The position numbers and the translations under genes are program-made. From Ochromonas danica (lineage: Eukaryota; Sar; Chrysophyceae; Chromulinales; Chromulinaceae), in contig VKHL01000125.1 in NCBI GenBank assembly GCA_015146655.1, positions 1-64,000 of the forward strand: DNA of 64,000 bases, in the 5' to 3' direction. The notes under the pieces are model-generated. The model did not search any database. It saw only the letters and a list, made by a program, of their open reading frames with translations, and was not told the origin of the DNA. Positions 20,799 to 32,183 of this stretch are shown here, in pieces (the first letter of the stretch is position 1; the number at the start of each line of letters is the position of its first letter).

Positions 20799-23776
20799 TT
20801 AAACCGATGGTTGTTGTTGTTGATTCCTATTGGCCCCCCATTTCAAGTTGCCAACAGCATTTCGTGCGGTAGAAGAAAGATCTTGTGTTAACGACTTCAT
20901 CGAAGAAAATGCTGCAGCAGAAGCAGCAGTATAAGAAGCCGTTGTAGCAGCAAAGGATTGGGCAGCATTGGTTGCCGTGGCTGTCATAGAAGCAGCTGCG
21001 CTCATCCCACTACTATTGCCATTTCCCACACTACTGTTACCATGATTAACTCCTCCATTAGCAACTCCTTTATTCACGCCTTTACTACCTCCAGTTGACA
21101 TTCCTAACATTTCCAGTATCACTTGTTGATCATGTCTCTTTGTACCTTTCAAAGATAGTAATGTCTGTAAGTCAGATGGTTGTCCATCTGGCCACAACAT
21201 TCGGAAACGTTCCACTAAGACCTCCTCTGGTGTACCAACCAATTTCAAAATAATCTCAATATGACCTGCCTTGCCATTGATTAACTTGGCATAAATTGCA
21301 TTTGGAGGTGGTGCTTTTGTCAAGGCAGTCACTGTTGTACCCAATTCTAATCCTGGTAAAGCAAATAATAATGTTTTCAATGAATAAGTATCCAATAGTA
21401 GCTGTTGTGTAGCTAAATCAGAGATACGTCTAGCTTTGAGAATACTTTCTTGATAACGTTGTAAGATCTCTGTTGCTAACTTGGTACAAAAGTTATTGAA
21501 ATAGGATGAAGAAAGAGCATTTTTAATCTTTGGAATTGCATCAACTAGAACACTGTTAAAATGATGAAGATATTGACTTTCTTCTCCAACTTGAGCAAAA
21601 TTAGCCCATGGAATAGATTGCATAGCACGATAACCAGGTTCTAATCGATCCATTAATCCAAAAACCAAAACTTTCACTCCAAAAGCTACAACATCTAAGA
21701 AGAGATCAGCTTCACGTGAGAAATCAACCTTATTGGATAAACTTTGAACAATCTTCTGTTGTATAATTTGTTCTAATTGTGGAACAACTTCAGCACAATA
21801 TTCACCAGTATTAATAATATAACAAAGTGTAATTTCCATTTGTGGACCAAGACGATAACCAAGTGGTTGTTGAGAAATTTCAGGTGGACAACGTGATTGT
21901 AATAGTTTAGCATATTCTTCCATAAACTGTTGAAATTCTTCTGAAAGATGTAAGAAAGTTAATCCATTGGTTAAAGCAATACATTGCTTGATAGAATTCT
22001 TAATAAAGACAAACATACTTGTAGCAGATCCATAAACACTTCCATTATGACCATCTGGACGAGATAAACTTTGATTTGAATCATGATGATGACTATCTTC
22101 ACCATTACTACTATTCTGAGAAGTTAATGCAATAATTGCTTGATCTTCTTCTTGTATAACACGTTGTAACATATCTTCCATATTCTGTCTTACAAAGGTA
22201 ACATAACAACCTAAGAACTTATCAAAGACACCACTAATTCCACCTGAAATAGCCGCATGTGCTAATCCAAGAAATCCACTTTCTGTCTCATCTTCTTGAT
22301 TTTCCATATTATGATCTGTTGGAATATACATTAACTTACTTTCACGTTTTAATCTTCGTTCAGTTTCCATTTCTTGTACACGTTGTTTAGCAACAATAGC
22401 TTCATTCTCTTTTGAACGTTTTAATTCATTTAATAAATGGAAATGTTCTGCCATTTCTTGTTCAAATCGTAAAGCAGATTGTAGAGCTTTTAATAATTGT
22501 TGTACATCAGCTTGATCACGATTTTCTAAATCTGTTAGAATAAGAATCAAATGCATTTTTGTCCTTTCTACAAATTCTAAACAAAGACGCAATGCCATAC
22601 GCCAATGCTTTGGGAAAATAGTTCCAAACTTTGTATCAATATATTTTAATAATCGCTTAAACCATGCCCAACGACGATCTACTTGATCTAAACCTGCATA
22701 TTGTTTCTCTTGTCCAAAGAGATTATCATAAGCAATAAGTTGACTTCGAACAAAATCTTCAAAGAAAGTTCTTCTTACTTGACCTCCTAAGGCATCAATA
22801 ACTGCACATGCATCACTTAATGTACGTAATCCACCTGGTAAATCAGCTACTAATAACTCTGTATCTGCTACCGTATCAATCTTTTCAGAAACTTCTTTAA
22901 AGATTTGTCTAATTTCAACAATGACTTCTTGACGAATGGCTTCAATTCGTTTAATCAAATCAGAAATCACTGGAATATGACGATAACTTTCAAAATGACT
23001 CATAAATTGTTTAACAGCATCAAATAGATTAGCAACTTCTTTATATTGATGATCTTTTGCTAGTAATTCTAATTGATTAACTGCATTAATCAACATTTGT
23101 AATCGATTTAATGAAGTAATAGAAGTTTGTAAATGAGTCTTTGCACAATCAAGTCGTTTAATATCAGCACAAAGATCTTGTACCATAGCTTCTGATTCTG
23201 ATGCTTTAGTTTTAATATCTTGAATCTGACTAAAGAGTTCTTCAATAAATTGTTGTGCTTCTTGAATATCTTTAGAAGCTTGACGACCAATAATACTTTG
23301 ATGTTGTACTGCACGTGATATTTCCTGTAAAATAAGACAGACAAGACAGACAGTGGACAAGACAGACCATCACCATCACCAAACATACAAACACAGCGTG
23401 CCAACAATGAGTGTGTGTGAGAGAGACAGAGATAAGAGAGATAGGAGAGTTATTGGACGAACTGACTCACCTCATCCAAGACAGCAATTTGTTGATCAAT
23501 AGTAGAAACAAAATGATCCAAATCCTCCAAGGAAGACTCTATAAAACAACAACAACAGCAACACCTCATTAAAACCTTCTTATCAACTCATATTAATATA
23601 ATACATAACTCACATAACATTCAATCATCCCCACACATATTGACATTGACATTCACATACTATACTAGACAGACAGAGAAACTAGGAGACAGAGACTGAC
23701 CTGTAGGGAATAAGTTATTAATATAATCAATTGGATTAAAATCCTTCCGATCAAGAGGATCTTCTAAAGGATTCAT
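20799..23776 (-). CDS. VPS53: VPS53, subunit of the GARP/EARP tethering complex
   Basis: Three exons: 23776-23701, 23538-23471, 23324-20799; 889 residues. The first exon gives [20 protein letters not shown] followed by NLFPT, the conserved VPS53 start. The next exons continue with [20 protein letters not shown] and the N-terminal coiled coil ([20 protein letters not shown]). The middle (about 230-720) is the helical rod of the family, with [16 protein letters not shown] and [19 protein letters not shown]. In yeast and animals VPS53 tethers endosome-derived vesicles at the trans-Golgi. The last 120 residues are low complexity (Gly, Asn, Ala, Ser). Without the two small exons the N terminus would be missing. 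A shared promoter with the transporter gene at 24091 is likely. Confidence 0.93.
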
Positions 23777-24090
23777 TATGAAACTAATATCCTCTTGAGT
23801 ACTATTTTTTTAGGGTGGGAAAGCAAAGCAAAGTCAAAGAAGATCTAAATTACTCATCATCCTCCATCGAGACAGACAAACATTCCATGGATAGTGATCG
23901 GAAATGAAATGCATTCCATGGAATGACCCAGCTGGCTTTCTCCTGCAGGCGTTGAATCCCATTGCATTGATTGAATGTCTAAATTGAATAAACTATCCAT
24001 ATATATATTAATCAAAGATCATTTGTGAATAAGGAGGAACAAAAGCACTTAATATTTTATTTTTCTTCTTTCATCTACGCTGAAAAAGAC
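23777..24090. promoter_or_regulatory. Divergent promoter with palindromic CATTCCATGG elements
   Basis: Between VPS53 and the choline-transporter-like gene lie CATTCCATGG at 23881-23890 and a perfect 14-bp palindrome CATTCCATGGAATG at 23912-23925. The same TTCCATGGAA core occurs in two other intergenic regions of the window (50679 and 61860), each upstream of a plus-strand gene. Confidence 0.45.
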
Positions 24091-26283
24091 ATGGAGAATT
24101 TTGATGAATTAGAAAAAGGTCAAAATGGTGTTTCATCTCTCTCGAAACCTCTTTTGCTAGATGAAGAGAAAGAAGAACACGATCTGTTAGGTAATAATGG
24201 TATCATCTCAATAAATCCAAGACTAAATAGTCGAACTCGTTTAGTTCGTATACTTGACAATGATGATGATAATGATCTAGCCTTTCTTCTTCAAAACCAT
24301 CACAATAATAACAAGACAACAACAAGGAAGAATGACCAACAAACATTAGCTCTAGGAGGATATGACAAAGATGGCCATTCTGATCCTCACGGTTCAGGTG
24401 ATAATAGGAACAGTACCAACGGTGTTGCTGGGACCACTTACCCTTCCCTTACAAGTGGTGGGCACATGAGAGAGAAGTACCAAAATGCCTTCTTCGCTTT
24501 CCTCTTCCTCATCCACCTTCTTCTCATCCTGGCTATTGCCTTGACTTATGGTGTTGTAGCCTTGAGTCATATCTCTTCACATTACCTCATCATTAAATCT
24601 ACAGTCACAATCTATGACTCCTCCTATGATTCCATGCCCAATAAGTTTGTCTTAGGCATGATGTTAATCCTTGCCTTGGCAAGTTGCTTGTCACTTGGAT
24701 GGGTCTATTTATTGGATAAGACGGCATCCTATATATACTATACTCTCTTACTTCTTCTAGTGGGTGGAAGTACTGCGGGAGGGTTAGGACTGTTATCCAT
24801 AGGTTATCCCTTCCTTGCACTACCTCTATTTCTTGTTGTTGTGGGAGCATTAGTTAGTGCTTGGATTTTTCAAGATTATATTCAATTCGCTACTCTTCAT
24901 CTTCAACTTGCTTGCAGGTCAATACTTTCAACCTCTTCGACAATTGTTATCTCTCTCACGGTCTTAGCTGTGGAGAGTGTTTATTGCATAATCTGGTGTA
25001 TCGCAGTCGTGGGTTTCGCCACGAATGCTTACAAGATTACAAAGGTTTTTGGTGGTAATGAATATACGTTAGATGAATGTGTCACTTATCAATATGCCAA
25101 TTCTTTCAAATTGGAAGATGAATCCACTACCTTGACTTGCCCCAGTGGGCAGATATGCCATGCTTGCTTATGTGATAATGACACTGTCTTGGTGGCTAAC
25201 AGCAGTTGCTCAAATCCACGTTTCTATATTGCTACTTTCACTATTCTCGTGTTAAGTTTGCTCTGGACACATTCTGTGGTGACTAATATTGTTCATGTTA
25301 CCACAGCAGGATCTGTTTGGGAGTGGTGGAGAAATGGGTTTTGTCGTGTGGATCAGACATTACGTTATCTAACTCGAGCATGTACCACTTCTTTGGGATC
25401 GATATGTCTGGGATCTTTGTTGTCAGCCTTATTACGTCTCGTGAGATTGATTGTGTATGCCCTTGTTCGCTTAATTGATGACAGAAAGAGGAACGATCCT
25501 GCGCTTAGGAGATCCTCTGGAATAATCATGATTTGTCGTCAATATTTCTTGCTTGCTTTACTAGATCTCATTTCCTTCTTGGATCATTTGCTCAGTGTAT
25601 TTAATCGCTATGCTTTTTGCTACCTTGCAATTGAGGAAATGTCATATCAAGAAGCTTCTGCGGCAGCATCACAACTATTTGCATCACATCAATTAACTGC
25701 GTTAGGCAACAATGACATGTTGGAGGTTATCCTGCAGTTGATTGCAGCTTCCAATGGTGGAGCTTGTATGACAGCAGCTTATCTATACTGCAAAGTCGTC
25801 AATTTGACTCATGGTTATTCCTTCTTTCTCGCGATTGTGGGAATGATCGCTGGGTATTTGATCAGCACGATCGTCTTTGCCCCTTTGACTTCAGCTGTTG
25901 CGACCATATATATTGCTTATTTAAGAGACTCAGCAGCCTTTGAGAAAGCCCATCCAGATATCTACCCTCGTCTTCACAGAGCTTGGCAAAGACTTTTCAA
26001 TCAACGTAAATACCTCTCAGAAAGTCAGCAATTTTTCTCATCAAAGGGTGGTGAAGCTGTTATGGATAAAGAAATGGAAGAAAGCGGTGCTCGCTTTGTA
26101 TATCGTGGTTCTTATCAACCTACTCCTGAGCCAACACCTTCGAACTCTAAAGTCTTTGGATTTGCTGGTACAGATGGTTGGATGTCCACTCTCGCGAACA
26201 GCATTGTGAGTATTGCAAACCGTACTAAGTCACCCGTCGATCCACTGGACCAAGATCAACAAGAGCTTCAGGGTTTATTGTAG
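24091..26283 (+). CDS. Choline-transporter-like protein (SLC44/CTL/PNS1 family)
   Basis: A single exon of 730 residues from the ATG at 24091; the open frame reaches back to 24025 but only through a GTG. An acidic cytosolic N terminus (about 120 residues) precedes the first helix (AFFAFLFLIHLLLILAIALT). A group of helices spans about 190-330. A Cys-rich outer loop (LTCPSGQICHACLCDNDTVL) interrupts them, and the second half carries the best family signal: LLWTHSVVTNIVHVTTAGSV followed by WEWWRNGF, then FNRYAFCYLAIEEMSYQEAS and a final helix pair ending FAPLTSAVATIYIAYLRDSA. The motif order is that of SLC44 proteins, which move choline or are thought to. Location is probably plasma membrane or another endomembrane; no plastid leader is seen. 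Confidence 0.88.
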   Translation: MENFDELEKGQNGVSSLSKPLLLDEEKEEHDLLGNNGIISINPRLNSRTRLVRILDNDDDNDLAFLLQNHHNNNKTTTRKNDQQTLALGGYDKDGHSDPHGSGDNRNSTNGVAGTTYPSLTSGGHMREKYQNAFFAFLFLIHLLLILAIALTYGVVALSHISSHYLIIKSTVTIYDSSYDSMPNKFVLGMMLILALASCLSLGWVYLLDKTASYIYYTLLLLLVGGSTAGGLGLLSIGYPFLALPLFLVVVGALVSAWIFQDYIQFATLHLQLACRSILSTSSTIVISLTVLAVESVYCIIWCIAVVGFATNAYKITKVFGGNEYTLDECVTYQYANSFKLEDESTTLTCPSGQICHACLCDNDTVLVANSSCSNPRFYIATFTILVLSLLWTHSVVTNIVHVTTAGSVWEWWRNGFCRVDQTLRYLTRACTTSLGSICLGSLLSALLRLVRLIVYALVRLIDDRKRNDPALRRSSGIIMICRQYFLLALLDLISFLDHLLSVFNRYAFCYLAIEEMSYQEASAAASQLFASHQLTALGNNDMLEVILQLIAASNGGACMTAAYLYCKVVNLTHGYSFFLAIVGMIAGYLISTIVFAPLTSAVATIYIAYLRDSAAFEKAHPDIYPRLHRAWQRLFNQRKYLSESQQFFSSKGGEAVMDKEMEESGARFVYRGSYQPTPEPTPSNSKVFGFAGTDGWMSTLANSIVSIANRTKSPVDPLDQDQQELQGLL

Positions 26284-27278
26284 ACACAGGGGTGGGGGTA
26301 CATGATGATAATTCAATGAATACGGGAGGAATTGTAGATAAAGTAGGGGCTATATTTTACTGTGGCTCCCATCGTTGCCACAAATAACAACCAAGGATAT
26401 ACGGTCGGTAGAAGGAGAACATATTGACTTGCACACTGCTGTTATTTATTTTTTTACAATGTCATGACTATATATAGCTTAGAAGCCTTTCCGATCTTCA
26501 CTTCCAACAAGTTAGTATAGTCACATTCACTACTTTTCATGACCATAATAATAAGCAGAGATGGCAATGTTGTTTCCTTGCATGTTGATCATGTCATGGC
26601 TATCTCTGTCACTTTGCTTGTGTTTTGTGTTTGCCTTCGCTTCTGCTTTGTTTGTGTGTTTTGTGCTTATAGAGAATTAGTACTGTCTGAGAGATGGCAT
26701 TCAGGTGCTGCTTGACGGTGGCGCTTTGACGTGGGGAAGGTCAACAAGCAGCTTGGATTGATCCTTCCTCACTGTAATAATCAATAATTTAATGAATTGC
26801 ATCTTGCTGTATTTGCTATTTCAACTCAAGACTCAGACCAATCGCTGTAGTTTGATTAATATTCTATGGACATTACCCCCCTCCACAAACATAATGACGA
26901 CGTTATACTAAAATCTAACCCAACAATATCATATGTTGGACAAGAATAAGCCTATAGGTATCACTTGGTAAACATCACAAGAAGATACGAACAGATTCAA
27001 GCTGTGTTTACAACTAAACACAAGCAATATAAACAGTTCTTGTCTTTATTAAAAGATTCTAGAGAGATTAATTTACTAACAATCAAACTAATGCTAAACT
27101 AACACCACTTGCAAACCACAACGCGGATCTTTTGCCATTACCATTCTTCCAGATTGTACTAGTATACTGTACGAGTATCACCAGAGGGACAAGAGATCCA
27201 GATCTCCAGATTTCTATCCCAGGCAGCATGTGGTCTTGAGAAAAGCATGGATGGCATGAGCACGAGGAGGGGCAGTGC
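26284..27278. other. Intergenic region, about 1 kb without a gene
   Basis: No coding frame, tRNA or snRNA that I can recognise. Notable bits are a T-run near 26445-26455, a TATATATAG step near 26470 and a GTTTTGTGTTT-rich patch near 26605-26680. A minus-strand open frame at 27083-27307 is discussed among the rejected items. Confidence 0.45.
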
Positions 27279-27702
27279 ATGCAAAGCATGATTTCCAGTC
27301 GAACCATTCCAATTACTATTACTACTACTACTTTTCCTTCTTCTTCTTCTTCATCTTCTTCATCCTATCCTCTATCATTGCTTTTTCTACTCTTTCTCTT
27401 CTTCTCTTTTCATTGCACATTGATGCAAAGTCTCTACTTCTCAACTTCTTCTTCAATTTCCTTCACTAAGCCTTATTGGCCTTTACGACAACGACGTTTA
27501 CAAGTTTATCTTAAACAACAACTTCTTACAACATCATCATCAATAACAACAACAACTTCTAAGAAGAAGTCAACACTTCTAGATCATAATAATAATAATA
27601 ATAATAATAATAAAGGAAAAGTTTTAGTTATTGTTGAATCACCTGCTAAAGCAAAAACTATTCAAAAATTTCTCAACGAGCAAGCAGCAGCAGCAGCCGC
27701 TA

Positions 27703-27737
<35 letters not shown>

Positions 27738-28086
27738 ACAGATGAATCTCCTTCTTATATTGTAGATTCTTGTGCTGGACATATTCGTGAGATTTCCAAT
27801 GAAATCACTAATAACACATTAGTTCATACAGCATTTTCATTACGATTATCTGATTTAGGAATTGATGTATTTAATCAATTTAAACCTGTCTATAAAGTCA
27901 TTAATAGTAAAATAGAGATTGTTGAACGATTAAAAGAAGAATCAGAACATGCTTCTAAGATTATTTTGGCTACAGATGAAGATCGTGAAGGAGAAGCTAT
28001 TTCATGGTATAGTCATAGTCTGATCATCATCATCATCTCTATCATTGGCAGCATCTTTTTTCTTGTATATAATAGGATCTGAATGC

Positions 28087-28129
<43 letters not shown>

Positions 28130-31100
28130 TTATGTGCGTATATTTATATGTATGTGTGCCTATGTATTAATGTTTGTGCGTGTCTCACGTGCTGCTGTCT
28201 TGTACTCTACTATTGGACTATATGTCTAAAACTTTATTATGTGCACATGCGTGTAAAAAATGTATATGTTGGTTCTAATGCTCGGTTTTGTACTGTTTCT
28301 AATAGGCATTTGATTGATGTACTCAAACCAACAATTCCTTATGAGGTTTGTAACATCCCCTTATCATCCTTATTATATACCACACAACTAACTTGTACAA
28401 TTACTTCTCGATTAGAGAGTTGTCTTCCATGAGATCACACAAAGTGCCATCAAGAATGCCTTTGCCAATCCCAGATCAGTTGATTTAAATCTAGTTCATG
28501 CTCAAGAAGCAAGATCTGTGTTAGATAAGTTAGCAGGTTTTACACTCTCTCCTTTATTATGGAGATTTGTTAGTGCTGGTTTAAGTGCTGGACGTGTTCA
28601 ATCTTGTGGTTTGAAACTCATAGCAGAGGTAAGACTATACCGTAGTATGATCTCATCATTATGTATTGAAGAATATGATCTGATCTGCTATTGTTATTGC
28701 TATGATTGTTTGTTGTTTTGTTGTTTGCTGTGATAGAGAGAGAAGTTGAGATGGTCTTTTGTTTCCTCACAGTATCATTCTTTATCTGCTTTATTAACCC
28801 TCCCATCCTCATCCTCCTCATCTTCATCTGTTAACACTATTGAAGCCAAGCTTTATTCTTTAAATGGTTTGAAAGTTGCTACAGAAAGAGATTTTGATGG
28901 AAATACAGGAGAGATTCGATCCTCTTTGACTGAGAAAGTACATGTTTTACATGGTGAAGAATGTGATCATGTAATGCAATGGTTAAGTCAAGACAACAAT
29001 AAGGTGACATTTACGATTGACCAAGTACAAAGTAAGGAGATTCATAAAGTCCCTCCTCCTCCATATATTACTTCTAGTTTACAACAAGATGGAAGTCGTA
29101 AACTTGGACTTAGTCCTTCTCGTACTATGGCATTAGCACAAACTCTTTATGAACGTGGTTATATTACTTACATGCGTACAGATTCTCCAACATTATCATC
29201 TAATGCACGACAAGCATCTATTGCAATGATTACTGAACTCTATGGTAATAATTATCTTCTATCAGAGAAAGATGGACAACATGGGAATAAAGGAAAGAAT
29301 AATAATACACCAAAGAATGCACAAGAAGCACACGAAGCAATCCGTCCTGCAGAAATTGAAGGACGATTTCGTCTACCAGAGACATTATCATCTGAACTTG
29401 CACCAGAAGAATTAAGACTTTATGGTATGATTTTTCGACGAACATTAGCTTCTCAAATGACATCTTCTCTATCACTCTCTGCTACAGTAACTATTCAAGC
29501 TTGTAGTGATAACAATAGTAATAGTGGTAGTAACACAGAGAAGCAATGGCAAGAGGCGACTTTTCGATGCTCTGAAACATCTATTGTTTTCCCAGGTTAT
29601 TTAAGAGCTTTATCATCTCGTTATAGCTCAGGAGAAGCTGAAAAGAATCTATTACATAGCTTGTGTAAAGGTCAGAAACTATCGTTGAGTAAAGACTCAA
29701 CCTGGACGAAGTCGTCTACCACTATGAATCAATCGTCTCTAACTGAGACTGTAGGAGAAGCTGGCGAGGTTGAAGAAGTAGTGGAAGGTAGTGGTGGAAT
29801 GAGTGCTACTGGGGTAGAAGCATTAGCAGAAGAAGAGGAAGAAGAAGGAGCAGTGAGTCTATCAATGCCTGGTTTACGTAGTGTAAGCCATGATACTCGT
29901 CCTCCTAGTAGATTCACAGAAGCTTCCTTCATTCGAGAATTAGAGAAGATTGGAGTTGGTCGACCTTCAACCTATTCATATATCTTATCTGTGTTAAGAG
30001 ATCGAGATTATGTTTTGGTCGACAAACAAAGTCTCATTCCTACTGTACGAGGACTACTTGTTGCTTCCTTTCTTAGTGAACATTTTTCATCTTTTGTTTC
30101 CGAAGCATTTACAGCTCAAATGGAAGAACTATTAGATGGTGTAGCTAAAGGTGAAGTAGAGAAGGCAACCTTCTTACAAAGTTTTTATTTTGGTGATGAT
30201 GATAAGAAGAAGAATATGATGGAATCAAAGGAAGATGAACTAGCAGATGATGAAGAGGTTAAGCAGACGCAGACGACGAAGAAGAAAGGTCTATTAACAG
30301 CAGTAGTTGAGTTATTAGAAGATGAGAAGATTGATCGTCGTGATACACGTTGTTTAACATTGTCCTATCTATCTGATTTAGGGAAATTACGACTTTCTCG
30401 TAATGGTGTGCTTTTCGAAAAACATTCAATAACAACAGCAGCAGCAGGAGATACGACAATAACGTCTTCTTCTTCAAGTGTTTCTGATAATACAGATGAA
30501 GCAAGTGATTTAGTATGGAAGTTACCGCTTGATATGGAAAGAGATTTACGAGAGATTACTCGTGAAAAGATTACAGAAATTTTAACTTCTCAACCTTCTT
30601 TACAAGGTCGTAGTTTAGGAATACATCCTGAAACAAATGAATCTATTTCATTACGTTCTGGTAGATTTGGTAAATATTTGGAATTACGAGAAAGTCAACA
30701 ACCGCAGTTAATAGATGAAAATCAACAAAATACAAAATCAGGTCGTCAAAAGAAAGCTGTTGTTCGTACAATGTCAGTACCCTCTTGGTTGACTGAGGAT
30801 ACACCATTAGAAGATGTATTAGAGCTTATGACTTTACCTAAAGTCTTAGGTAATCATCCTGAGAATGAGGAAGAGATAATATCATTAGAACTCTTCTCAG
30901 GTGACCTTTGTGTAGTAGTACGAGGAGAAGAAAGTCTCTCTCAAGCAAGTATTCTTACACCAATCTCATTGAAACATTTCACTCTAGATGATGCTTTACA
31001 TGTCATACAAGAAGCACAACGTAATACTGATTCAAAAGAAGGTAAAAGTTTATTACGTAAACAAGTGATTTCATCCTCAGATTTACGAGAATTAGGTGAA

Positions 31101-31889
31101 TGGGAAGGAAAGAAAGTGAGTATTCAACTTGGTAGATTTGGTCTTTATCTTCGAAGTGGAAATATTGTTGCAGGATTGGGTAAATTTGATGCCAAATCAA
31201 TTACACTAGAAGATGCCATTACAATCTTGACACGTAAACAAGCAAGAAAGACTAAGATGTCTTCAGCAAAGAAGGCAAAGAAGACCAAAGCAACAGCAGT
31301 AACAACCAAAACAGCGAAAGTGTCCAAGTCACCAGCTGCTAGTGCTGCTAGTGGTGTCTTGAAAGCGAAGAAAGCAACATCAACAACAAAGAAGACGAAA
31401 GCTGTCAAGAGTACGACAGGAGCGACGAAAAGTACGACCAGCAGGAAGAAGAAGGCAACTGCTACTACTACTACGAGTGAGGAAGAAACAACGGCTAGTT
31501 TGACGTTGAATGATGATGACGTTGGAGAGGAAGAAGGAAAAGTGGTGATAGGTAGAAAGAAAAGTAAGGTGGGAGTCAGACGATCGGCAAAGAAATCAGA
31601 AAGTCTTATTGATGGTGAAGAACCAATTGTCACGCCTGACACTGTGGTTGAGGTGAAGAAACCCAAAAGAACGAAAGCATCAACAACCAAGACAACCAAG
31701 ACCAAAGTGACAAGGAGAAAAACTAGCAAGGTATCATCTGTCAATGCTGCGGAGGAAGTGGATGGAGAACATGTTGTTGGGGTAGAGCAGAAGGAAGACA
31801 AGGAAGAACAAGAGGTTCAATCGGGTGGAAAACGAAGAAGTACTAAGTCTTCCGCCATAACTACCCCATCAACTTCTTCTTCTTCATAA
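27279..31889 (+). CDS. Bacterial-type DNA topoisomerase I (TopA), probably organellar
   Basis: Four exons: 27279-28006, 28306-28345, 28416-28628, 28737-31889; 1377 residues. The toprim domain starts at about residue 110 ([14 protein letters not shown]) and holds the acidic metal motif [12 protein letters not shown]. The short second exon supplies [13 protein letters not shown] and the third [11 protein letters not shown]. The catalytic Tyr lies in [13 protein letters not shown]. The C terminus has toprim-C repeats ([22 protein letters not shown]) and no Cys4 zinc fingers, then a Lys/Thr/Ala-rich tail of about 220 residues. This layout is that of bacterial TopA forms with a basic tail. The leader has Ser runs and a strong hydrophobic core ([13 protein letters not shown]), so import to the plastid through the ER route is likely, though mitochondria cannot be excluded. 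It relaxes negatively supercoiled DNA. Confidence 0.92.
28091..28130 (+). repeat. (TG)n microsatellite in topoisomerase intron 1
   Basis: About 20 uninterrupted TG units followed by TATTTATGTG and further TATG-type units to about 28180, inside the 299-bp first intron and in sense orientation. Confidence 0.9.
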
Positions 31890-32183
31890 AAGAAGAACAC
31901 CTTGTGCCTCTGTATATAGCCTAACTGTAATAACAAGATAAATTAACCTATTAATGGAACGAACAGTAGAGTCAATGAACACATGCTAGTCTAGTTGTTG
32001 ATGTTGTTTGGTATTGCATTACAATATTGACAAGATATGACATCATCATAATTGCCAATTATAAGTTGAAGTACACCACTCATACCACACCTATAATAAC
32101 ACCAAACACAACAGCTGCTTTCTATCCGATTCATTTCATTATTCACCTATTCGATGGACATTAACTATCAGACTCCAGACGAT

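Noticed and set aside
27083-27307. Minus-strand frame of 74 codons with a hydrophobic stretch near its end
   Set aside because: It overlaps the start codon of the topoisomerase gene on the other strand, its Met is not in a convincing context and no upstream exon was found. It could still be a small exon, but I cannot support it.
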